DNA of 64,000 nt. Source: Certhia americana (lineage: Eukaryota > Chordata > Aves > Passeriformes > Certhiidae). This document shows positions 12,765-24,130 of this stretch, piece by piece (positions within the stretch are counted from its first letter, which is position 1; every line of letters starts with the position of its first letter). The stretch is from NCBI GenBank assembly GCA_018697195.1, contig CM031879.1, forward strand, positions 41,009,715 through 41,073,714, read 5' to 3'. The translations under genes and the position numbers were made by a program. Below the pieces are notes generated by a model that did no database searches, had not been told where the DNA came from, and saw nothing but the letters and a program-made list of their open reading frames with translations.

Positions 12765-14107
12765 TCAAGCACAGATATATCTGAAGTTTTGAAAGATAGG
12801 TTTGGGAATTACTTACCTGAAAAAAACCCGGATGGTAATTTGATAAAATTTAAGTACAAAAGGAATTATAAGGAGAACAAAAAGTAGGTTGAGATACCAG
12901 ATAATTCACAGGTATCATTAGATTATAAATTCACTACAGTGATGCTTATGTCTCACCAAGCATGGTCTTTTGTGCTTAAGAGTTTGCAGCTATAGTAATA
13001 TAGTAGATTTTAAAAGCATTTTTGCTTTCCATGGAATTTTTTGCATGACCAGAACAACTGAAGTGATAGTTGAATGATTGAAAGCGTTTGCTTGTTTGTT
13101 TTTCTAGATATGGAGAAATGCCACTTAAAAAATAGCACAACTGAAACTTCAGTTGAAAAGTAATGTAGCAAAGTCAGCAATGAAGATGAAAACAGGTTCC
13201 TGGCTTGGAATCACACCTCTTGTTAAGCATATTAGTTTGTATGTATCATGCATACATGGATAAACATTTTAAGAGTTTAACTAGCTTTATCTTTTCAAAC
13301 ACTAATTGAAAAAGTTACTTGACATTCTTAATTTTGGAGGATGAGGTTGGAGGGTAGCCCTTGTATTTGATCTGTTTTTTGCAAAGTAGAAGGATCTTGA
13401 AAATTTCACATTTCTGCAGTTTACAAGTTTGTAAAATGGCAGTTTTCAGCAGCCTTTTTCATCCCACTTAATTCACCCAGTAATACATCTTTTTGTTTCT
13501 CCACAAATTAAATTAGAATTCATAATTCTATTAGCTTCCCACAGAGAGTCTTATTATAACAAATGCAGTTGTAATAACTCATTTTTACAATTTAATCTAT
13601 AAATTGGTAGAAAGTATTTTATGTGTTTCTGTAAGTGTACAGAACTTACTTTTAAAGGAAATTTTAAAGAATTATATGTACAGTATGCTGACTGACTGAT
13701 ATATTTCTGCGTATCTGCCATTACAGTATATTAAGCATGTTATAACATAGGAAATAAGAATGTTAGCAGAAGACTTGAATATGAATTTTGGAGAAATAAG
13801 ACTGAAGAGAAGGAAGTAACTCTTTTGTGAAAAGAACAGGATTGTGCTAATGTGTTAGTGTACATGGAAATTTATTCTAATACCAAGATTTCAAATAAAA
13901 ACTGCTGCCATAAGTGTTGAAAGATTTTCTTATTGTGGTGTACTGTGCTTACCCTGCAGGCAATTCTGAATGATGTGGCAGATATTAGGCTTTATTTATA
14001 GATAGGCAGGCAGACTAATACATCTGCATTTTAAGCCATTCTTAAAGAATAGCAATTATCAAAATGGTTTCTGCTTTTTGCCTCTCTCTTACCATATTCC
14101 TAAATAT

Positions 14108-14350
14108 CAGGGAACATTTGGGCAGAAGAACGCTTTTCTAGGGCTGTGGGGCTGGCAGCCCTGCAGCACCTGCACAAGGTGAGTAGGCCAGGAATGATGG
14201 CATTGGCTGGGGACAGCCACAGCCCAGCTGAGATCCTTGTGGCTCTCTTTCCCAGGAGATGGTTCAGGGATGCTTGGAGGCACCACCTCAGGGCATGGGT
14301 GGTCGATCTCCTTGGCACTGGAGGAGAGTTCAGAGCCTGTTGAGGTGTTC
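14108..14350. other. GC-richer island of unknown origin
   Basis: About 240 bp with clearly higher G+C than both flanks. It contains overlapping open frames on both strands. On the + strand there is an acceptor-like tttctag near 14137 and a donor-like AAG|gtgagt near 14178, which could bracket a very short exon. No domain or known protein could be recognised in any frame. It lies about 290 bp from the solo LTR but is separated from it by AT-rich sequence. It could be an unrecognised repeat fragment, a decayed retrocopy or a small exon; I cannot decide between these. Confidence 0.45.
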
Positions 14351-14840
14351 AAAATCCTTACACAGGCAATCTCTTTCTCTTGCCTTTTCTCATTTCTCAC
14401 TCTTTAAGTTTTTACAATGTAGCTTTCCTTCTCTTAGTATAACCTTATCTGGATGAATCTTTGTTTTTGGCTTAAAGAAAAAAAATATATTATATAAATG
14501 GTCTTTTTACTTGTCAATACTATGTTTCTCAGGGATTTCCATCTTTTATAGTGGCAACCTTGGTTTAAAAAAAATTTGCTTTGGAATATTCTTTCTCAGA
14601 ATGTAAAATGCTTTGTAAACATGAGTAACAGGTGGCGTGGCTCACAGGAGTCCAGCTAGCTTGGGGGGGATCGGATCTCCCCGGTGTCACATCTGGAGAG
14701 GGGAACCACCATGGCAGTGCTGGCGCCAGTAGTGGAACCTGACGAGCCGCGCGCTCGACGGTGATCAGGTCTACCCACCGTGACAGGGTCAAGGTGAAAG
14801 AGTGAGGGGGGCCACTCCTCGGTGACGTTCCAGCAGTTCC

Positions 14841-14846
14841 TTTATT
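14841..14846 (-). promoter_or_regulatory. LTR polyadenylation signal (AATAAA)
   Basis: The + strand reads TTTATT here, which is AATAAA on the LTR's own strand. It sits about 65 bp downstream of the TATA-like element, a normal spacing for a short R region. Confidence 0.7.
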
Positions 14847-15118
14847 GAGGGCAACGCAGCCGAAGGGGACACCAGAGGAAGTGACCCCGAGCACTGCTGT
14901 GCACGGGTTTTTACGCGGGGTTACACGGAGGGGAGGGTACAATTGCTTGACCAATGACAGAAACACAGGGGAGGAGTAGAGGGATTACCCCAGGGTCCCT
15001 GGGCCAACAGGGTAAGGGGGGAGGAGAAGGGAGGTCACATGCCCCAATGGGGCATCGAGTAAAGGGTGACACCCAGGAACGCCCAGGGGGTGGAACACAT
15101 CCGGGATTGGATGGGGGA

Positions 15119-15198
15119 AGGATTGGCAGGGAAGGTACTAGAACAAGGGGTAGGGCTAGGAGGATTGACAGGGAAGGTACTGGAATAAGAGGTGGGGA
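15119..15198 (-). repeat. Tandem duplication inside the LTR U3
   Basis: Two imperfect copies of a unit of about 42 bp (15119-15160 and 15161-15198) share aggattg(g/a)cagggaaggtact and similar flanking bases. Duplicated U3 segments are typical of retroviral enhancer regions, and the position, upstream of the TATA-like and poly(A) signals on the - strand, fits this. The enhancer role is inferred; which factors bind was not determined. Confidence 0.7.
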
Positions 15199-17307
15199 AA
15201 TTCCATGTAGGGTACAGACTAGGGAGGATACAATGTAGGAACAAACCAACTTGGGAGAGAAAACAGGGGAACATAGAACGAACCAAATAACAATATGAAC
15301 ATTAAACATAAAATAACAAATAGAAATAGATACTGGCCGCAACATCAGGTATTTTGATTTCACTATACTACTGTGAACAAACAAAAAAGTTTGTGACTGT
15401 GCCTGAGAACAGAGTTATTCAAAGTCAGAGGAATTTCCAGTCCTAATAATTCCTTTTTTGTATTCTCTGATTTTTTTGCACATGCAATTGCTAGAAATAG
15501 GATTGATAAGGATGGAACAAATTTATGGCTTTTAGATATTCATGTGTCCATATGTATTGTTCTGTTAAGAACAGAAACTTAGATATTACTTGGTAGATAC
15601 TATTCTTAGATATTGCAGTTCATGAATTTGTCAATATTAAGTGGTTATATTTAAAGCAGGTATTACACAATGCCATTTTGACCATATCAAGCTTTTGGTT
15701 TTTTCTGAACAAAGTTTCCATCAATTTTTATCATCAGAAAGCCTGTATATTTAAGTGTCTTTACCTAAAATTGTTCATGTCATTCGGACAGGAATATTCC
15801 AAACAACTAAAAATTCCTTGAGTGAATTCTTGCAAAATATGTATTTTTGTAAAGACTGTAATTTTTGCTCTTATACCACCACATATCACTGAAGGTGAAT
15901 TTATTAATGTCTGAGTAATTTTATCAGATGTTTATTTAACACAATACAAGCAGTTTGGATTAATGTCTCTGGCGTATGATGGTAACAAATTTTTCAAGGT
16001 TTTCTAAAGTACTATATATAGTAGAGCCCAAGGAGGGCAGCATAAAAATTGGTCAATCAAAACACGTACAAATCCCACAAAAATATAATTCTTTTCAGGT
16101 AAATAAGTCACTGAGTTCACCCAGTTTGAATTTTTCTTTCTTATTTCAGTAGTAGCAATAAAAACTAGGAAATGGCAAGTTTTTCAGGAACCTGAAGTTA
16201 TCATTCATCTCAAAACCTGACAGTCCACTGGAGAGGAGGTAGGGTGTGGAACATTTAATGGCAACCGTACCACTATTTGTGATATTAAAAAATATTTTAA
16301 AGTCATTAAAGTCTTTTCCTGATGGCAGTCTAATATGCTCCTCCCTGCTCTCTAGGAATAGTTGGTTTTCATTTTAGACCATTTTGTTCAATTATGCTGA
16401 GTAAAAAGTAGGACAGCAGACAATAGAAACACTTTTAGGACTGTTCTCTCAGTACATTTCGAAGACATCAGTGACTGAGGGAACTGAAGTTGCTTCTGTT
16501 ACATAATCTGAACCTCAGTTTTCTAGTTCCTGCATCCAGTGTTCTTTATTTGCTCTTTATTTAGTACTCAGAATGAATGTCACGTGTCTGTGTAAAAGGT
16601 TTGTGCTCCCAGTTAAATGGACTTAAAGTGCAATAATTGTGAAATCACATCAACCTACAAATAGTTAAAAGAGCCACAAGCTAAGCAGAGAAAGAAGTTA
16701 TTTTAGATTAGGTATAAATGTTAATTAGGAACTTTTACATGCTAAAGTTAAGAGGAAATATCTTCACGTCCTATCCCTCTGAACAGGAGCAATTAGTCTG
16801 ACAGATTTTTGAAAACTTTACCCAGAAACAACATTGTACTAGCTAGAAAAATGTTAATATCTGTCTCCATTTCCTGCCCAGGTGTTAAGAGTTATTATGT
16901 AGAGACTTCAATGGCATATTACCAAGAAGTACTGAAAATCCAATCTCAATATGTACAAAATTACAAACACAATGCATGCCAAATTAGTTATGCAAGTAGT
17001 TGTCTGGCTAAATTTCTTGTAACCTATACTGATTCTGTCACAAGTGGTTTCCAAATGGATATGATCTAGGGTGCAAACTTGATCTTCTGCTCATGATAGA
17101 TGGCAGTCATTTACCTATTGCTTTTATTGCTATTAATTAAATCTTTTGAAGTTTATGGCTTAAAATGTCCTTGTTCTTACTTTTAGATTTGTATTTCTTC
17201 AACTCAAGGTTAAAAGGAAAAAGTGAATCTTCTATTCCACTCTAATTCTAACAATTATTTTCCAGATTGATTGAGATATTGATTTTCCCAAAGCCATTTG
17301 AAGGTAA

Positions 17308-17415
17308 TATATATGTATAAATTTATATCTATCTATACATATAAACACACACATTCACACATACATGCATATATCCACATACTGGAATACATGCATTTGC
17401 ATAAAGACATACACA
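17308..17415. repeat. Degenerate TA/CA microsatellite
   Basis: An alternating purine-pyrimidine stretch mixing tatatatgtata, tatctatctata, acacacac and catacatgcatata units. It is a decayed compound dinucleotide/tetranucleotide repeat. Confidence 0.75.
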
Positions 17416-20400
17416 TACAGAGATGGGAAGATTTTTCAAAGTAAAGAGCCTGTCTTTGTACTCACTTTTTACTAAGATCAATAAAACTTCTGAAATCTAA
17501 TTTGTACCTTTGAAAAATCTTCTCCACACAGATTATTATCAGAGTTAATGTTCAACAGATTAACCCTGTAGCCTCATCATTGGAAAGAAAAAGGGCTTAA
17601 CTTCTACTTTGGCACTTATATTAGAAAACTCCTTCACCTTATTGGAAAAGAAGGATATTGTATTCCATTTGCTGGACTTTATCTTTTCTACAGGTTACAA
17701 TAATGTCTTTATCACTGAGGTTCATGTTATTTAGCCTCCCATAAGTTTTCCCTAATTGCAGTAGCACATCTAAAAACATTTAATAAAAGATAATTGGGGG
17801 CAAAAATATGACTGTTATGTCACAGTTACCTTACCATTTTTTAGCAGAAAAGAGAAGGGGAAGGGAAATACTGTTAATTAATTAATACTGTACTATAAGA
17901 ATATTGAATAAAATTATAGAAGCAGATAAGTGTGTTTTGACAACCATCTCTTTATTACTGTTTTTCAATAGTAAATCACTCTGAATTATATTTTATAATC
18001 AAAACATGATTTCATTTGCAGTTATTTTCTGAAGAGTGTGGAAGTCTTGAACAACAAAATATCTTTGCTAAAACACCTTAGTTTTCAACTGAAAAATAAG
18101 CAATTTTATTTTTCTGAAAAAGGTGGCTGCTCTTTTCTAGTGGCATTAACTACTAGTCTCCTCTTGATACTGAAACATGGACATCTTTATTTTCCCTATG
18201 ATGATGTTTCTCAGTTACCCAAGGCCCAAATGATTCCTGTCTATCCCACAGACTGTTCTCATAGTAATTTTCAATCTCTCTGTATGTGCATGGCATTGTC
18301 CATCTATACAAAACCTCTAATCACATCATGCCACTTGATCGTTTCTGCTATTAGTCTTCCCTTAGGTTTCATTTTTTCAAGCTTTTAAAATTCTTCCGTA
18401 CTGCCTTCTTGTCTCTCCTCCTTACTACTTCTACCATATGTTATGTCCCTTCTGAAAAACTAAAACAGGCCCTAGTTCCCTTGTAGACAGTCTCCTGTCC
18501 CTATCTTGCTTCTCACTTTTGCACAGAAACCTGTTGCTGCCTCCAACCTACCACTGATTTAGACAATGTTGATACCTCAACTTTTCGTACTATAGCCTTC
18601 ATTTCACACATGTACAAACTGCCTTGCTCTCTCCTTAGCTCTTGTTTTTTCACCTGAATTTCCTCATCTGGCACTGAATCTGCACCTGTTTTCTCTTATG
18701 GAAAGTAGTATTTTTATTATACTGCTTTGTATATCATGTTTTCTTTGTATAGCCTTCAGTTTCTTTCCCTAGTTTTTCTCCTGTTGAAGTACATCAGAGT
18801 CTTTTAATTTCCTTTGTTCCAAGTTGCTGTTAACTAGGTCAGAGTAATCTCACCTAATTTTAGCTGTCTAAAAGCTGGGATGCTGCCTGAGCTGCTCATT
18901 CTACCTTTTTTGCTTCTGAAGTTAAGAAAGATAGGCAGTTTGAAAGACTTAATCATGATGCTTTCATTTTTCAGGATAGGAAGATATAGTCTGTAGAGAT
19001 GATTATTTTTCTATATTGATTATCAGAGGAGTTTACACAAATAGATTTTATTATACAAAAACATTTTAATGGTTAAAATTAATACTTCCAAAATGTATTT
19101 TATTGTAATTTTAACCCCTAATATTTCCCTTTATGATCTCAGTCATATTCCACAGATGTCTACATAAACTAATATTTTTAATTTATAAATTACTAAATTA
19201 ATGTCTAATTTAAATAAATTAATATCTTGTTTCTCAAGAGTAAAACTGCTTCTGTTGATTATCTATTTTTAAAAAATTTTTACATTATTGAAAATACCTT
19301 CTTGCTGTAGACCAAATCTTTGGCTTTTCACTTTCTTTATTGGACTGATGACTAGGACAGTTAAAAGGTGTGTCTGTCTCATAATAACAATGATTTTAAT
19401 TCAGATTTGAATACACAATTGCTGACTGGGATTGAAATATGTCCACTATTAATGTAAGAGGCTTATAAGAATTTAGAGTGTTTCAAACTTAAGAAAAACA
19501 ATAATGAATGGCACCTAGTTGTTCTAGACATGACAAAAACTAAATAAATGAAACCACCAAACATTAGTTATGTTAGATATCTAAATGTGGTGTATATTTG
19601 AATAGATTAATCTGGATACCTTACTATTTAATCAACAGTATGACTTATTTGCTATAATGCACTTTTAATGAAATAATAGAAATTTATAGTTCATGATACA
19701 CAATTCATATGACATTAGTATTAGTAAATTTAATAAAATACAATAATAAATGTTAAATATTAATTATTTTGCATCATCTTTAGTAGGTAATATGAGTGTA
19801 AAATATTAAACTGTACAAACTTAATAAAATTAGTATTTATATTAATGTAAGCAGTCAGAAACTGTAAAGAGAAGAAGTGCTGATCTAGAAGCTCACGAAC
19901 ATATCCGCTCTGAAGTCCAGAATGCTGTTGAACCCAAGGACATGTGAGGCATGACAGCAAAAGATGAAAAATATATCAGACTAAGGGTTATAGTGAGCCA
20001 TTGAGTTACCCCAGTCAAGGTGGATATACCTTTTGGTAAAGGAGAAACAGATTTCTCAGATTTGGGGAGTGGTTTTACTAGGGTGCTAAATGAACTTTTG
20101 CTGGGAGAGGAATTTTGAAGCTATTCAGTAGATTCATGGAATGAGCTGAGGATTTGATAGAGAAAGTAAAGGATGCAACAGAAGAGATTTGTTCTCTACA
20201 CTACAGAGTAACTGATAGTGACTGAATGCAGCTTGGGCAGTGGTGATCCAAAGTCAAAATGGTAGGAAGAAAAATAAGGAAAAAGGTGTAACAAACCCAG
20301 AAGATTTGAGACAGTTTTCAATAAACACCAGAGAATTGCAAGCTAACATTCCTCTCAGGAAAAGTCCAAGGGAAAAAAACATGTAGAGGAATGCTGACAA

Positions 20401-20804
20401 TCTCTTAAGGAGATAATAAGCATAATTCCAAGTTATATTTTAGGAACTGGATTGAGCAGTTCCAGGATTGAAGATGGGTATTTTTTAGATTTTGGGAGGG
20501 CATGACAGAGAGTCCAAAAAGATAGAGAAAACAGATTCACCTTTTACTTTTTAAGGATGAGCTGGGAAAAATTATACAGTCAGCTAAGCTGTAATTCATG
20601 GAAAATGCTGCAACAATTAATTAAGTAAACTGTATATAAACTAATAGAATGTGTAAGCAGACAGAATCTAAGAAGAAGAAGGGTAACTTCCAATATACAT
20701 TTGTCAAAAAATGTCACTCTCACTTTTTTAATAAGGAGAGGTACAAGTTTTGACTTACTGCAAATTGTTACTGCACAGATATTACATGCAGTGTCTAGAA
20801 TACA

Positions 20805-20845
20805 TACATCCAGAATATACATACATACATATATACATCTGCCAC
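20805..20845. repeat. CATA/TACA microsatellite
   Basis: Short imperfect run of tacatacatc and tacatacatacatata units. Confidence 0.65.
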
Positions 20846-21308
20846 TGGACAATATGGCATATTGACACACTAATAGTGACAATGTATTTATATATGAGAA
20901 TTAATGGTTTCTTCATTTTCTAAAATTTACTGATCTGCTTCCCTATATTATCAGCAAACCTGAGACTATTTTTTGATTATCTAAATCAATTGCCCATAAA
21001 TAGATGAGAGGAAATTGGACTTTTTTTCCCCCCAATAATATATGCTTCCAAATACATTGACAAAATCATAGAGAGAAAACTTATTGAACTAATTTATTTG
21101 AGAAAAAAATAACTGCTCTCATGGTTGTGTTTCCCACATTTTATGAGCAAAAGAACTTGGAGCAGATAAATGTGCAGACCTTTGAATGCAAGAAAAGCAT
21201 GTGCATGGAAATTCCTTGCCTATTAATGCAAGAAGTTAAGCATTTTGACTGTACACCACTGAAAGAAAACTGTAAGGGACACATTTATATAGTAAACCAG
21301 AACAATTG

Positions 21309-21311
21309 AAA

Positions 21312-21342
<31 letters not shown>
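21309..21342. repeat. Poly-A followed by (TA)11
   Basis: Twelve A residues (21309-21320) run directly into eleven TA dinucleotides (21321-21342). A poly-A head that seeds a TA microsatellite is common after retroposition, but no retrocopy body is recognisable upstream. Confidence 0.9.
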
Positions 21343-23630
21343 GTGTAATAAAATATTGCATTGCTGCCAAGAAGTAAGTGTTCATGCCAAAAATGTTCCG
21401 GAGCACAGCTGCCAAAAAAAGCTGAGAGCATTATGAAACACACTAAATCTATACATAGAGGAGACTTGGAAAGAAAAAAAAAGTATATTTATTCTTAGGA
21501 TTCAAGTATATCAAATCATTATGGTTATTTTATGCACAATAAGCAAGACTCTGAGCATGCTGGCAAGCATTCAAGAAAGCATCATGTTGCTTAAGAGACA
21601 TGTTGGTCTTTAAATTCAGGAGAAAGGCTCAAAGAAAGATATTTGAGAGTTTGAGATAAGCTAAAAATCCAAAATGACACAAAGAAATTCATGTGCTGTT
21701 TGACATGGCTTAATAACAGTCCTGTTAATGCTCAGCTAGCTCAGGTCCTCATGAAGGTGATTTGAAATGTACAGAGCAGGCAACCTGGGATTGTCTTGGA
21801 AGAGATGAAAAGTGGACTGACATTGTTGCTATGTGACTTTTAAATGAGAACCTCCATGAGGAAGCCAGAGGCTCCTAGGAGCTATTCCTAGTCTGCTATT
21901 TCCATAACAGTACCACAACCAACAGGTCATGGGTGTTTTCCATCTTGAAGTTAGTCTGTTGAGGTGTCATAAAAATCAAGGAGCTTATCTGGAAACCAAA
22001 GGCCAGTGACAAGGCATGAGGATAGGAGATGGAGCTGCCATCTTCTGAGAAGAGACAAAAGAGATGGGATCTCTTTCAGAGTAAAGAAGTCTGAGGGATG
22101 ACACAATGAGGTTTAAAATTCCTGAAGGCAGTGGATAAGGTGAAGGGAGAACTGCTATTGACCAAAAACTCACACCACTGGAACCAGAGAGTATTCAATG
22201 GCATTGATACGAGTTGAGCTTAAAATAGATACAGTACTTCTTTACAGCAGGAATCAAACTTTTTTGAACTCGCTGCCATATGAGATTTTTTATTTTTATC
22301 TATAGAAAAGGATTTCAGACACTTTCTCCTCCTTATTTCTTCTGGTAGTCTGGTGAAAACATCTCAGGGCTTAGATTGTGATATGTGTTGCAGGAGTCTG
22401 CTACACAGCATCTTCAGTGTCTACCTTGACATTATGAATTCAGCAACTAGGAGTGTGCTCTTAATGTGAGCACTACAACATCACCTGCCACAGCGTCTCA
22501 CAGTCTTTGCTCAGTATCTGCCCTTTTGTCTGTGAAGATAGATAAGCAGGCACATTAATTTCTCTTCCAAGTTTAATTTATGTATGTAGCATTTTCCAGC
22601 TTCCCTGTGAAGCAGGATGGATCAAATATGGTCGCAATGAATGGAAAAGAGCAGTAAATCATAAACATGTGTGATGGGTTACATAATACTGAAATACTTA
22701 ATGCAGGTGTCAGGAGAGAAAAGTAACTAGAAAATGTGATTTGCAAGCTTATTATTTTAGAAATGGTACGATCAGTTTATGGCAAGACTGAACAGGGATT
22801 CTACCATTAATAAAGAATGAACTTTTGAGTTTAATGTCTGCAGCTTTTGATGGCATGTGAAGCTTATAATTGGCTTTCTTAATTACTTCTTGCTTCATCA
22901 CAATATACATTGAAGATGGAATAAAATTTCACTTTTTTCTTTTTTTTTTTGGCCTGCAAACAGGAAAGGAAAAGTGACATCTGAATGATTTTTTTTTCTT
23001 CATTATTGCTGTTCCTAAACATACAAATCTGTGACATCGATCCATTTTTATTTGTTTTAATAAGACAATTTTCCTTACACTTTTTCTCAATTAATCATTG
23101 CTCTCACAATTTAGATTATGATTTTGAACTGTTCTTATGATCAAGCCTTTTGAAATTAAGGTCAATAATAAACATCACAATAAAAACAATTATGATGGTG
23201 GTGTCACCACATCTTAAATTCCAATTTCAATTTCAGCAAGTCCTTTGACAAAATATACATTGATAGAGAAGGGGAAGAGAGAGGACTCAGGTATTTTGTA
23301 GAATAATAAAATAATTAAATAATAATGAAAATAATATGATTAAAACCAGTAGTTCTTTCTTCTGCATAGCTCTGGCTAGTAACATGGTGCTGGCTCACTT
23401 CATTTCCAGCTGCTAGATTTCACTAAAGGAAGCTAAAAATAAATTCAATACTTTCCTAAAATGACTTTCCAAAGTAAGCAAGTGCTGCAGTTGCCATAGG
23501 GATGTTATAACATCACAAAGGGGAAGCAGTTCACATAGTGGTAAATAAGCACACTAGTGGGTAAGTTGTCCATTTGAGCATGTCTCAGAGAAGAAATTAC
23601 TCAGAGAATAGTTTTTGAGAGAGGAGATAT

Positions 23631-23648
23631 AAAAAAAAAAAAAAAAAA
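23631..23648. repeat. 18-A homopolymer
   Basis: Uninterrupted A run followed by caacaaaaag. There is no poly(A) signal or gene-like sequence upstream to mark a processed pseudogene. Confidence 0.9.
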
Positions 23649-24087
23649 CAACAAAAAGATCACCATTGATTCAGTCTGTGGCACAGCAAATCCATGAATG
23701 TAGGAATTCATAGGTTGTAAGGATCAATGAAGATGCAAGATGCTGCCTGTGCTAAGTGCTGTAGCACCTAAGCTGCAGGACCTACACCTTCCCTTGAAAA
23801 GAGAGGAAAATGTTGAAAACTTCTTTAAATTCTGTGAAAACAAAAACATCATCAAGTTCTTGCATTTACCATTTGTTCAGTGAGCCTGGAGCTGTCCAGC
23901 TTGTCCTTATTTTGCCTTCTCTTTTGTAATGCATTATATGACTGAATTCTGGTAGTGCATTTACTATCCATTTATTCTGAAAGTTAATACAAACAAACAC
24001 AAAGATGCCTAACAAATAAATGGACTTCCAAGGTTTCTTCATAATGTTCTACATCATAAAATTTCAAAGGTCAGATGATATAAATAA

Positions 24088-24130
24088 ACAGTGACTTCAT
24101 TGAAGTGGATACTACTGTCCTGATTTGCAG
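24088..24130 (-). repeat. Remnant of an old palindromic interspersed repeat
   Basis: The words gtgacttcattgaagtgg and ctgtcctgatttgcag appear in the order expected for the inverse orientation of the same old repeat as at 45986-46042 (cactgacttcaatggagt... cctgatttacaccag as recalled from reptile and bird genomes). Divergence is high and its ends cannot be fixed. Confidence 0.45.

Larger units (their letters stand above)
1..14100. other. AT-rich non-coding stretch
   Basis: No exon, RNA gene or clearly dated transposon could be supported here. All open frames are short (under 100 codons), lack recognisable domains, and have no splice-site or codon-use support. The stretch holds homopolymer tracts, a GTTT-rich tract, several short direct duplications and three small palindromes, listed separately. 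A weak CR1-like 3' phrase (gactagatcctctgttccaaa, near 917-937) was not strong enough to call. Confidence 0.7.
14633..15344 (-). mobile_element. Solo LTR of an endogenous retrovirus
   Basis: A compositionally distinct, GC- and CpG-rich block of about 712 bp. Read on the - strand it starts TGTTGCGGCC (15344) and ends CCACGCCA (14633), giving the TG...CA ends of a retroviral LTR. An AATAAA poly(A) signal lies at 14846-14841 (-), preceded by a weak TATA-like GTAAAAA (14914-14908, -), so U3, R and U5 run from right to left. The flanks show an imperfect 5-bp target duplication (acagg 14628-14632; tcagg 15345-15349). No gag, pol, env or primer-binding site is visible on either side, so it is a solo LTR, presumably left by LTR-LTR recombination. 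A 5-bp duplication would fit ERVL-type integration, but the mismatch leaves the class open. Confidence 0.8.

Noticed and set aside
14565..15384. Several frames of 80-157 codons across the LTR on both strands
   Set aside because: They arise from the GC-rich LTR, have no similarity to retroviral proteins, and cross the LTR signals.
18038..18388. 116-codon frame (+)
   Set aside because: Leucine/serine-rich translation of pyrimidine-biased sequence with no family match by eye. There is no supporting context.
23560..23650. Possible processed pseudogene ending in an A18 tail
   Set aside because: No poly(A) signal, no gene-like body and no flanking duplication could be found upstream of the A run.
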